A stretch of 64,000 bases of DNA from contig OZ037853.1 of NCBI GenBank assembly GCA_964035575.1, forward strand, positions 900,501 to 964,500. Reading direction: 5' to 3'. The DNA is from Rhynchopus sp. YZ270_cl-10. Lineage: Eukaryota > Euglenozoa > Diplonemea > Diplonemida > Diplonemidae. The position numbers and the translations under genes are program-made. The notes below the pieces were generated by a model. It was given only the letters and a program-made list of their open reading frames with translations. It ran no database searches and had not been told where the DNA came from. Shown in pieces: positions 19,010 to 28,804 of this stretch (position 1 is its first letter; each line of letters opens with the position of its first letter).

Positions 19010-20790
19010 GACACGCAGAGTGACGCCTCCAGCTGCGCACTGCGACCTCGAAGCTGCACGACGCACACCCTCACAGGCCACTCCTCCCGCAAAGCACTGC
19101 AGGCAACAGAGCTGGAAACGCTGCTGCAGCGGCTGCGGGCGGGCAGGGGTGTCTTATGTGACGGCGACAGGCGGCAGGCCAGGGTGTGCACAAAGGGCGG
19201 AATGGTGTTTTGTGTTTCTTCCTCTCGCCCCCCTCTTTGCCTTGCTTACATCAAATATCCAAAGACTCTCCCCACATCCCTTCCCCACTTTTTATTATAC
19301 TTCATCAGGAGCATAAGCGTGTAGCAGTTGTGTACATAAGCTATACTCCCTGGGTTAAATGGCAACATCAGTGACTGACTTCTGAGAGAAATCGGGTATG
19401 CGAAACATTTTCGATTTTATTTACACTATTTATTTTGAATGTGTGTTTTTGGGTTTAAATAGCCGTTTAGGGGGGTTCTACTCCACTAAATAAATCGAGC
19501 AAAAATATGGTGAACTCAGAGGAGGGGGTCATTCGGTTCGAAAAACACAATTTTGGGCAATTAGAGCCAAAACAACACCCTAAAATACAAGAATCAGTTT
19601 TGGAAAATCCCACTTTTTGGCTGAGTGGGTAAAGTAACCAGACCAGGTTGTGAAAAATAGCTATTGGTTTTTTTTTGATTGGGAAGATCGAGCGCGAAAA
19701 TGTCCAAATACGTCATTTTTTTTGGAAAAAAATTACCCAGCAATTTTTCTAAATACAAGGTCCCCGACCCCCATTTTCACAAAAAAAATTGGCCTATTTC
19801 TACAGCCATATTTGTACGGCAAATCTCTTTAGTGACTGACTCTGTCACACTGTGCTATTTTGGGGTCGTCAGCCACATGGTTTTGTGAATTAAATGAAAA
19901 TATTACACCCCCTGCCTCAAGCGTACTAGACTGTGAACCCGTAGAATTTATCGATTTTATGGCCCGGGCACATTCTGAAAAAAAAATATTCTTGGAAAGA
20001 TAGGGTGCGAAAACGTTTAATTCCGGGGTCGGACGCTCAGAAATATGCATCTGGGGCGAGCGAGTGGACGGCGGGAGAATGGGTACTATGTACTGAGCAC
20101 TGCACAGTGCCATGTACGGTGAGGAAATTTCCTCCTTGGGTTTAACACAGTGATATACGCCTATTTTCGGGGTGTTTGGAAGACAACTTCACCTCAGGCG
20201 TCGGAGATCAAAAAGTGAAAAAACCTGCCGACACTATTTCACAAATAGCTATTTTTATCGACCAGAAAAGTCGTTTTCTTGATAAGTGATTTCTGAGTGC
20301 ACACTCAGAAATCACGAATCAAGAGAAAACGACTTTTTGGGAGGTGAAAACAGGGCTTTGTTGAACTTTTTTGGCTTTGAGGAACTTTTACACACAATTT
20401 TAACGGGTTTTACCTGTGTACCTGTATACATTCCCTCCTGCGTGGGTCACTCACACTAGAGGTCATGTGCCACTGCATGGGTCTGGGTACCTGGGCCGAA
20501 AATACACCAGCACCCAGGTGCCCAGACACACCACTGTACCACCCAGAAAACCTACCCCTACACCAGAAAAGTGAAAATAGCTGCTCGACCAGAAAAGGAG
20601 CGAAAAAGTTCAGAAAAGCCAGAAAATTTCAACAAACATTGTTTTGAATTTTTTTGGGATTGAAATCAGCGGATCGAAATGAGTTAAATGTGGGGTCACA
20701 GGCTCAAAAAATTGCATCTGTGGTTTATTAAGAGAACGAGGACCAGAAGTATACGCTTAACGAGATTTTGGCTGATATGTGAATCGCTAG
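19010..20790. other. Non-coding spacer with repeat fragments
   Basis: 19010-19320 is the conserved LRR 3' region. 19336-19380 matches 8790-8840 in inverse orientation (CTCCCTGGGTTAAATGGCAA). 19468 carries the recurrent TAGGGG...CTCC border motif. A perfect hairpin around 20264-20335 pairs AAAAGTCGTTTTCTTGAT with its complement. No gene is supportable. Confidence 0.5.
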
Positions 20791-20791
20791 T

Positions 20792-21390
20792 TACTGTACT
20801 GTACTGTACTGTACTGTACTGTACTGTACTGTACTGTACTGTACTGTACTGTACTGTACTGTACTGTACTGTACTGTACTGTACTGTACTGTACTGTACT
20901 GTACTGTACTGTACTGTACTGTACTGTACTGTACTGTACTGTACTGTACTGTACTGTACTGTACTGTACTGTACTGTACTGTACTGTACTGTACTGTACT
21001 GTACTGTACTGTACTGTACTGTACTGTACTGTACTGTACTGTACTGTACTGTACTGTACTGTACTGTACTGTACTGTACTGTACTGTACTGTACTGTACT
21101 GTACTGTACTGTACTGTACTGTACTGTACTGTACTGTACTGTACTGTACTGTACTGTACTGTACTGTACTGTACTGTACTGTACTGTACTGTACTGTACT
21201 GTACTGTACTGTACTGTACTGTACTGTACTGTACTGTACTGTACTGTACTGTACTGTACTGTACTGTACTGTACTGTACTGTACTGTACTGTACTGTACT
21301 GTACTGTACTGTACTGTACTGTACTGTACTGTACTGTACTGTACTGTACTGTACTGTACTGTACTGTACTGTACTGTACTGTACTGTACT
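20792..21390 (+). repeat. Pentamer microsatellite (GTACT)n
   Basis: About 120 perfect copies, 600 bp, without visible interruption. The long open frame through it arises because the pentamer contains no stop in that register. Confidence 0.99.
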
Positions 21391-21760
21391 GTGTACTGTG
21401 TACTGTGTACTGTGTACTGTGTACTGTGTACTGTGTACTGTGTACTGTGTACTGTGTACTGTGTACTGTGTACTGTGTACTGTGTACTGTGTACTGTGTA
21501 CTGTGTACTGTGTACTGTGTACTGTGTACTGTGTACTGTGTACTGTGTACTGTGTACTGTGTACTGTGTACTGTGTACTGTGTACTGTGTACTGTGTACT
21601 GTGTACTGTGTACTGTGTACTGTGTACTGTGTACTGTGTACTGTGTACTGTGTACTGTGTACTGTGTACTGTGTACTGTGTACTGTGTACTGTGTACTGT
21701 GTACTGTGTACTGTGTACTGTGTACTGTGTACTGTGTACTGTGTACTGTGTACTGTGTAC
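21391..21760 (+). repeat. Heptamer microsatellite (GTACTGT)n
   Basis: About 53 perfect copies directly abutting the pentamer array; it differs from it by an inserted GT. Same monomer as the array at 2703-2836 on the other strand. Confidence 0.99.
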
Positions 21761-22836
21761 TATTCTCTACAAATCGTTCAAATGAAGCACGAATCGAAAA
21801 CTTTTGTGCATCTGATTGCCCCTCCGAGGCTGTGGAGGGAGGGGGTGGGTACCACCCACTACCTATAGGATTTGTACAGTAAAACCATAGGGGGGACCCT
21901 TCTGATTTTTTGGATTTTTGACCAACTTTTTTGAATCACGAATTTGCTCGATTTTTTTTTGATTATATAGTTTACCCACCCTAGCGATCCATTAAAGCAA
22001 GAATTTTTCACTTTTGAGCAAACGTTGCATGTTCTAAATGAACAAGATAAAACAAAAAAGCTTGCGTTTCTTTTATCGAACAGATTTTATTCTCCGCCCC
22101 GTACCCAAAACGTAAACACCACTTTGAATCAGAAAAAATATTTTCTTTTCTTTTTTCTTCCACACGCGCTTGGTTTTTGTGTTTCATTAACTTTTATCAA
22201 AAAGCTTTCCCTAGTTTCGACGCGAAACGTTTCCCCATGTATTGCACGGGAAACAATATATATGACAAACAGGTGCAGGGTGGTTCCGTGCTTATCATAG
22301 AACCCGGCACCTTGTGTGTCTTCCAAAAACCAAAAAGCGTTGTGTGTGAAGTTTTGAAGGAAGGAAAAATAAAATACAGCCCAAAATACACACATTCAGA
22401 ATAAATAGTGTTATTTTTTTGGTGTAATCCTGTTGGGGGGTGGGTGAGTGTAGGTGTACTCGAAACTGTCTTGCCACTATGGGAAGATGGGAACGTTTTT
22501 GTTGATCCCTCACCATATACTATCAATTTATTGATTGCATATGATGAAAATACACTATGGGGTACCCTGGGTACAGCGTGCACAACCTAGTGTACACTGG
22601 GATTGTGCATAAATTGAAGGGATCTTTCAAAGGACTTTCAAAGAAGTTGGTTGCATACTAAATAGTCGGGATCTATACCATTTGTATACCCTGTTGTATG
22701 TACCTTGTATACAACTAACCATAGCCATATCCCCATTCGACGTTCACCCCTTTCTTATTCATCATCTTTATTGGATCCCTTTATTTTTTTAAAACTCGAA
22801 GACGTGATTCCCCCCTCACTCCGCTACACTACATAC
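21761..22836. other. A/T-rich non-coding region
   Basis: A plus-strand frame near 22268-22403 reads GGSVLIIEPGTLCVFQKPKS but matches nothing I know. A GGTACC-rich stretch lies around 22560. No supportable gene. Confidence 0.4.
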
Positions 22837-22918
22837 CGGCATGACCTTCTTCCTCAGCTCAGGCTTACCGCGCTTCACAGTGGCCGCGACCAAGTCTCCC
22901 GAGGCTGCTGCCGGCAGC
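22837..22918 (-). CDS. Isolated exon of ribosomal protein uL14 (RPL23)
   Basis: 82 bp encoding [20 protein letters not shown] then LRKKVMP on the minus strand, a near match to the central part of eukaryotic uL14, a 60S subunit protein at the subunit interface. It is followed by a GTATGT donor (22831-22836, complement) and preceded by an AG (GGGGTAG). I could not find the exons before or after it within reach: upstream on the minus strand is the PHD gene on the opposite strand, downstream is A/T-rich DNA and the GTACT arrays. It is either a stranded exon of a broken copy or part of a gene with very long introns. Confidence 0.75.
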
Positions 22919-23066
22919 CTACCCCCCACTCACCCACTCACCCCCCCACCCACTCACTCTTAAACACGCCGCAGGGGGTAGATTTTTTTTTCTTTTTTTT
23001 GAACACGATTGCACTAAGAGTACACTCCCCATTCTCCTATTCGGGTGGGTGACGTTATACCCAACG

Positions 23067-23567
23067 ATGGTGGCGACAGCGTCACGCAATGCCAAACGCC
23101 CTCACGACGAAGCCATCGAAGAAGCCCTCTGCCAAGTGTGCGGGGTACCCGGCTCCGGGAGGTACACGTGGTGTCGGGGCTGTCATCGTGCCGTGCATCG
23201 GGGGTGCGTGCGGTCTGGTATGTGGGGGTTCTACTGTACGGCTTGCACTCCAGAGGTTCTAGTCAAGGATGCCGCGTCTGTGACCTACCTGCTCCTGGAA
23301 GGGACGAATGCGCCCCGGGAAGCCTCTGTGGCCAACCCAAGCACACCTCCCGTTGTGAGCTATGAGGACGTCCAGGTTGCCACCTTAGCCCAGCAAAGTG
23401 CGGTCCAAGTGTTGATTCTTGGCGAATGGTGCAACGCAGTGTTCCTCGGCACGCAAAGCGCGGGGCTCGCAAGGGTGCGCTATACCACAGACGGGAAGTG
23501 GAGGCACGCAACAGTCCGGCCGATTCTGCTGCGGAAGGCGGTTACTGCGGCGGGGGTGAGCGGCTGA
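23067..23567 (+). CDS. PHD-finger protein with Tudor-like C-terminus
   Basis: 166 aa. Residues 22-60 give a C4HC3 PHD zinc finger: C22, C25, C36, C39, H44, C47, C57, C60 (CQVCGVPGSGRYTWCRGCHR and following). Residues about 110-155 (VLILGEWCNAVFLGTQSAGL, then ARVRYTTDGKWRHATVRPIL) resemble a Tudor/SH3-like barrel by strand pattern. PHD-Tudor proteins read histone tail modifications, so a chromatin role in the nucleus is likely; NAKRPHDE near the N-terminus could serve as a basic targeting signal. Start: first ATG in frame. The C-terminal fold is an inference from pattern only. Confidence 0.75.
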   Translation: MVATASRNAKRPHDEAIEEALCQVCGVPGSGRYTWCRGCHRAVHRGCVRSGMWGFYCTACTPEVLVKDAASVTYLLLEGTNAPREASVANPSTPPVVSYEDVQVATLAQQSAVQVLILGEWCNAVFLGTQSAGLARVRYTTDGKWRHATVRPILLRKAVTAAGVSG

Positions 23568-24093
23568 TGTCCGAGGGGGGAAAAAATTGCTTTTTTAAAA
23601 AAATGATGAAAGAAAAATTCTTGGCGCTGCAGCCTAGAGCATACCCGAAACAAAGGAGAGAAGAGACGGGGTTGATTGCAGTGGAGCGCGTCTTTGGACA
23701 AAAGAAGAGAAGTTGTGCTTTTACCTCTGCTGTGGTGATTGAAGATGTGTGCACGGGTGGCATATTCATATCTCAACGTTGTTTGTACGCGGTGTGTCAG
23801 TGTCTGCGTCCCAGAGGCGTTTGCACTATCAACGTTGTGTATTGTGTTTGTGTTTGGCTAACTCTACGTGCGGTTGGTCACTTCATAGGCAGGTGCATGT
23901 CGTTGGAGGCTACACGCATTGTTATCGTATATCGCATAGGGTGTTCCACGTTTACGTTTGCAAGACTCTCCAACAAGACCTACCCGTCCACCCTACCGTT
24001 TCACGTTGTGCCCAAAGCTGATGCACTCCTACTCCCCACCACACCCACACATACATACACACACACACCCAGACGCACACAACAGACAAGACA
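23568..24093. other. Spacer between PHD gene and cathepsin copy 1
   Basis: Non-coding. The last 90 bp or so, before ATG 24094, are nearly identical to 39170-39263 upstream of the second cathepsin gene (CGTTTCACGTTGTGCCCAAA, then CACACAACAGACAAGACA before the ATG). Confidence 0.6.
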
Positions 24094-25107
24094 ATGAAGG
24101 CCGCCGCAATGCTCTTGCTGAGCGCCTCCGCCGTGTCGGCGGAGAAGCAGTCCTTCGTGTGGACACGTGAGCAGGAGGCTGCTGCGGGTGTCAAGCCCCA
24201 TGTCGTGAGCGCACTCCCGCACACGTACGTGAAGACCGCAGACCTGCCGACGGACTTCACCTGGGGTGACGTGAACGGTGTGAGCTACCTGACAAAGAAC
24301 CTGAACCAGCACATCCCGCAGTACTGTGGGTCGTGCTGGGCACACGGTGCTGCGTCGGCCCTTGGTGACCGCATCAAGATCGCACGCAAGGCGAAGGGCA
24401 TCGACGTCAACCTCGCTGTGCAGCACATCCTCAACTGCGGCAACGCCGGGTCGTGCCATGGTGGGTCTGCAGGAGCGACCTACAACTGGATCGCAAACAA
24501 CAAGGACGGCATTGTGTTTGACACATGCTCACCGTACGTTGCATGCTCGAAGGAGTCCTCTGAGGGATTCTGCGAGCACGTCGACACCACCTGCAAGGCT
24601 GACAACGTCTGCCGCACCTGCTCCACCTTCACTGCAAGCGGAGGGTTCTGTGCTGCCATCAGCAAGTTCCCCAACGCAACCGTTGCCGAGCACGGCCCTG
24701 TCTCTGGCGCTGACAAGATGATGGCTGAGATCTACGCCCGTGGTCCCATCGCATGCAGTGTCGATGCCGTGCCGCTCCACGACTACCACGGAGGAGTCAT
24801 TGCAGGGGAGTGCACCGGAACTGACCACGTCGTCTCCGTTGTGGGCTGGGGTGTGGACGGCGACGCCCCCTACTGGGTGGTGCGCAACTCCTGGGGTGAG
24901 TACTGGGGAGAGCGTGGATACACCCGCATCTCCCGTGGTCAGGGTAAGGACCTTTGCCTTGAGACTCATTGCTATTGGGCCACCCCCGCTGCCTGGACCG
25001 AGACCAACTTCAAGTGCAACGAGGACGGAGGAAACTGCAAGGTCGACGGCCGCTGGCAGGAGCCCGCACACAACAAGGCACCCCTCGGCCTTCTGAGACA
25101 GCAGTAA
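24094..25107 (+). CDS. Cathepsin Z/X-type cysteine carboxypeptidase, copy 1
   Basis: 337 aa papain-family (C1A) protease of the cathepsin Z (X) group, lysosomal or secreted. A signal peptide covers about residues 1-16 (MKAAAMLLLSASAVSA), followed by a short propeptide of about 35 residues; short prosegments are usual for cathepsin Z. NQHIPQYCGSCWAH gives the oxyanion Q76 and nucleophile C81; the HIP insertion at 73-75 is the mini-loop that makes cathepsin Z a carboxypeptidase. The other catalytic residues are H245 (TDHVVSVVGWG) and N265 (WVVRNSWGEYWGERG). Many Cys pairs match the family. A C-terminal extension of about 40 residues (CNEDGGNCKVDGRWQEPAHN) goes beyond the usual end. Single exon. 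A paralogue lies at 39264. Confidence 0.95.
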   Translation: MKAAAMLLLSASAVSAEKQSFVWTREQEAAAGVKPHVVSALPHTYVKTADLPTDFTWGDVNGVSYLTKNLNQHIPQYCGSCWAHGAASALGDRIKIARKAKGIDVNLAVQHILNCGNAGSCHGGSAGATYNWIANNKDGIVFDTCSPYVACSKESSEGFCEHVDTTCKADNVCRTCSTFTASGGFCAAISKFPNATVAEHGPVSGADKMMAEIYARGPIACSVDAVPLHDYHGGVIAGECTGTDHVVSVVGWGVDGDAPYWVVRNSWGEYWGERGYTRISRGQGKDLCLETHCYWATPAAWTETNFKCNEDGGNCKVDGRWQEPAHNKAPLGLLRQQ

Positions 25108-25567
25108 GGTTAGCAGCCTTATATGTACCAAAACAAAACAAAAAACGCCAAAAAAATTTTTTAGAAGAAAAAAAGAGTGTTGCTTTGTGATTCTTCTTCG
25201 TGTGATTGTGAAGAATTATCCTGCCTTTTTTTGGTAGGGACTTGTCCATGCTTTTAAAAAAAAAGGAGAACGTTTCAAATGTGTGGGCGAGGGGTGCGTG
25301 GGGTAAGTCAGAGAGCAGAAGAAGAAAGCTTCGGGCAAAATCAGAGCCTGAACCATCGAAAAAAAAAACAATTTCCCTTTTGTTTTTATTGACAAAAAGA
25401 AGAAAAATACTGCGTGTCCGTTTGTTCTTTTTGCTCCAACGCAACACGTATATTGCCAATGTGCACATTGAGACCAAAGTTCTTACTTTCTTCTTCTTCT
25501 TTTCTTCTGATTTTTCTCTCTCTCTCTCGCACATGCCCGGCTTCATCCATTCGTTCATTTTTTCATT
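25108..25567. other. Cathepsin copy 1 downstream region, duplicated
   Basis: Matches 40278-40700 behind cathepsin copy 2 (GGTTAGCAGCCTTATATGTA onward) with small indels in A/T runs, so the duplicated block includes the 3' flank. Confidence 0.85.
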
Positions 25568-28022
25568 TTGTTTTATTTTATTTTACAGTACAGGGTGCAC
25601 TGGCTAGCATTGTCATCCTGGTCTATTTTATTAGCTTTTCAAAGAAAAACCATACGACGAGTCCACGTTGTTATCAGAAAGCCTCTTAATCTTATCTTCC
25701 AGAAGAAAAGAAAAAAAGGGGCCATATTCAAAATTAGCCATATTCAAAATTCAGTTAAAGCTTTTTCTTTTATGGAAAAAACAAACGAGTTCTATTTTCA
25801 ATTTTTGATGTTTATTGTGTGATGTATACTGAGTGTTACACAGTACGGTGGCTGTGTAGATATTTGTTTGGATTGGTAGCATTATTGCACGGAATACTTT
25901 ACGTATACACGGCAGCCATCAAAGCCAAGACTTTTTAGGTTATCTAACCCTCCGGTGCAGCATACAGGACTTACCTGTAAATAGATAAAAAGAAAACGAG
26001 ACTTTTTTGCTTTTATGTGTGTTTCCCCTACCCAAAAAAAAAAAAAAAAGGCTTTAGTAGAAGGTACCAAATGTTCACACGAACATCGGTTTCATAACTT
26101 TCACCCACCATATAAAGGGGAATTACTGAAGATGTCTACCCTTTTGAATACTACTGTATAATTCTTAAGACTGAAACAGGGTAAAAGTTCGAAACCAATC
26201 TACTGAAAGTTTCAATTTATGCAAGGAAACAGTTTATTTTTCCCCTTTCACATTTTTACAACAAGAAATATTAAAAAAAAAGATGGGTTGTTGTTGTTTT
26301 TTATACACTTCCCTAATGCTTTCAAATTTTATTTGAAAGTATATGAATTTGTTTTTTACTGAATAGTGCCTCCTGCCATGTTAGGGAAACTTGATGTGAT
26401 GTCGCGGATTGGTCGCTACTCCTATTTTAGGTTGAGCCTAAAAAAATAGTGCACACATATGGATATATTTTATGTGCCGCACTAATGCTGTTCTGTATTT
26501 TATAATTATACAGAATGCAAAAAAAAAGCATGCATACAATACAGCTGTCCTGTATGCTCTATGCTTTTTTTCCTTACAGAAGTGGTACATAAAAAGAAAC
26601 CCAAAGAAAACAATGTAACCTTTTTAGGTTAGAAAGAGCGTGATGACATTTATACCCTAAAAAAAATGTCCGTTTATAGTACCCAACGGAAAAAGTACCC
26701 AGGCGCAGCTCAGTGCGTCCTGTTTTTATTTTGTAAAAAAAAAAAAAAAAGAGAGCTACATGTAGGTGGACCGTTTTTGGTCTTTTTACTGTCTGTAAAT
26801 CCGCTTCTGTCGCTTCGGCGACTTTTGATACCGTAGGTGAGGACAATGGTATGTTCCCTAACCTTCTCTGAGGATCAGGCTTGTACTGATCCCTTTTACA
26901 ACGTCAGACCAATGTGCGTCATTGCCACATTCTGGGTAAGGTGTGCAGTCTGTGGTCCCAAGTTGTAGGGATTGCAAGAGTAGAAACATTGGTATTTTTA
27001 CTGGTTAGGCCAATTTGATCGTGGTGTGGTAATCTTAGCGGTTATCTGTTGTCTCTAGTTGTGATGGAGCAACTTATAGCTAACGAAGTCCGGTTAAGAC
27101 TAAGGTGGTCGCGGTACATTTGTTGTTTATAATGGTTTGGTCATGCGTGCCAATGTTATACTCTTTTCTTTTTGCTTTGAATTGTCGAATTGTACAAAGG
27201 ACAAAGGATGGTTAAACGAGTTTTAATCATTGCTTGGGCGGCGAACTACTAAGTCCAGAAAATTCAGTTAAAGCTTTTTCTTTTATGGAAAAAAAAAAAA
27301 ACAAACGAGTTCTATTTTCAATTTTTGATGTTTATTGTGTGATGTATACTGAGTGTTACACAGTACGGTGGCTGTGTAGATATTTGTTTGGATTGGTAGC
27401 ATTATTGCACGGAATACTTTACGTATACACGGCAGCCATCAAAGCCAAGACTTTTTAGGTTATCTAACCCTCCGGTGCAGCATACAGGACTTACCTGTAA
27501 ATAGATAAAAAGAAAACGAGACTTTTTTGCTTTTATGTGTGTTTCCCCTACCCAAAAAAAAAAAAAAAAGGCTTTAGTAGAAGGTACCAAATGTTCACAC
27601 GAACATCGGTTTCATAACTTTCACCCACCATATAAAGGGGAATTACTGAAGATGTCTACCCTTTTGAATACTACTGTATAATTCTTAAGACTGAAACAGG
27701 GTAAAAGTTCGAAACCAATCTACTGAAAGTTTCAATTTATGCAAGGAAACAGTTTATTTTTCCCCTTTCACATTTTTACAACAAGAAATATTAAAAAAAA
27801 AGATGGGTTGTTGTTGTTTTTTATACACTTCCCTAATGCTTTCAAATTTTATTTGAAAGTATATGAATTTGTTTTATTTTATTTTACAGTACAGGGTGCA
27901 CTGGCTAGCATTGTCATCCTGGTCTATTTTATTAGCTTTTCAAAGAAAAACCATACGACGAGTCCACGTTGTTATCAGAAAGCCTCTTAATCTTATCTTC
28001 CAGAAGAAAAGAAAAAAAGGGG
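25568..28022. repeat. Direct repeats in X-Y ... Y-X order
   Basis: Segment X (154 bp, TTTTACAGTACAGGGTGCAC...) occurs at 25568-25721 and 27868-28022. Segment Y (about 610 bp, starting AAAATTCAGTTAAAGC) occurs at 25746-26355 and 27259-27875. Copies appear identical apart from A-run length. The order is X then Y on the left, Y then X on the right, enclosing about 0.9 kb of unique DNA. No coding sequence inside. Confidence 0.9.
26356..27258. other. Unique segment between the Y repeats
   Basis: Non-coding. It holds a short GTCGC-TTCG-GCGAC hairpin with a UUCG-type loop at 26809-26822 and a GATCAG...CTGATC hairpin followed by CCTTTT at about 26873-26898. No known RNA family recognised. Confidence 0.35.
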
Positions 28023-28516
28023 TCTGTACATGTTAGACCCTTAAAATGCTTACTGTTAGCTATAGCAGTACGTGTATGAATTTGAGTTTTATGTTGTTAT
28101 TTTTTTTGATTGGCTTCCGTTTTGTTTTCATGCAAGAGTTGTTCTCAGGTTACATGGCGACACTCGAGGGGAGCACCAGCCTTGTGATGTGTTATGAGTC
28201 GAGCGCGGTCGACTTCTAATTGCGCACAAAGGTGTGTGAATTCCCTCCAGTCCGTCAGTGTCCCTGCGCTCATTGCATTCATCAAGCGCCCACTGTTGTG
28301 TTCCAGGGCACGTGTCTCGTGTCTCGGAGCTCGTGGGTGTTTGTGTTTCTTTGTGTTTCTGCCTCTCGCCCCTCTCTCAGTCTTGCTTTCATGAAATACC
28401 CAGAGACTCTCTCCCACAACAGTACAACCCACAAATGATAGACTTTGGTTTATCATTTGATCCTTCTCCACCTCATCACACCAATGCAACAAGGAAAAGG
28501 CTTTGGTTACAAAAAT
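28023..28516. promoter_or_regulatory. Upstream region of LRR copy E, shared with the NLR-like gene
   Basis: 28234-28452 is closely similar to 32853-33060, which precedes the ankyrin-ART-NACHT-WD40 gene (GTGTGAATTCCCTCCAGTCC to AATGATAGACTTTGGTTTA). The last 60 bp before the start (CTCATCACACCAATGCAACA) match the leaders of LRR copies C, D, G and H. No TATA box can be assigned with confidence. Confidence 0.6.
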
Positions 28517-28804
28517 ATGGATTTGACAATCAAGGGGTGGAACGGAGAGAAGGATACGGTGGAGCTGGGTGAGGATGACACACCTGCGGTGATGCGTCGG
28601 AAGGTGGCGTCTGCAGTGGGGTTGCCTGAAGACGGCTTTGTGGTGAGTTTCGGTGGGGTGGCGATGGACGAAGGATACGACATGACGCAGCTGAGTGCTG
28701 GAGACACAGTTGTGTTGACGGCGGCGAAGGTGACGAAATACGGGGCCAGAGCAGCACTTCATGCGTTGGGTGAGACTGACATCACTGCTGAGAGGCTGAA
28801 GACT

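Noticed and set aside
20688-21882. Long open frames (up to 365 codons) through the GTACT/GTACTGT arrays
   Set aside because: Periodic repeats without stop codons give such frames by arithmetic; all registers are equally open and there is no flanking coding sequence.
23049-23066. Earlier start for the PHD gene
   Set aside because: The upstream in-frame codon is GTG; the first ATG is at 23067.
25960-25985. U1 snRNA 5' end (ACTTACCTG)
   Set aside because: It is part of a short TACAGG...CCTGTA inverted repeat; no Sm site or further U1 structure follows.
25746-27875. Paired Y repeats as long terminal repeats of an element
   Set aside because: No polymerase-, capsid- or other protein-coding sequence between them, no target duplication, and the X segments on the outside do not fit.
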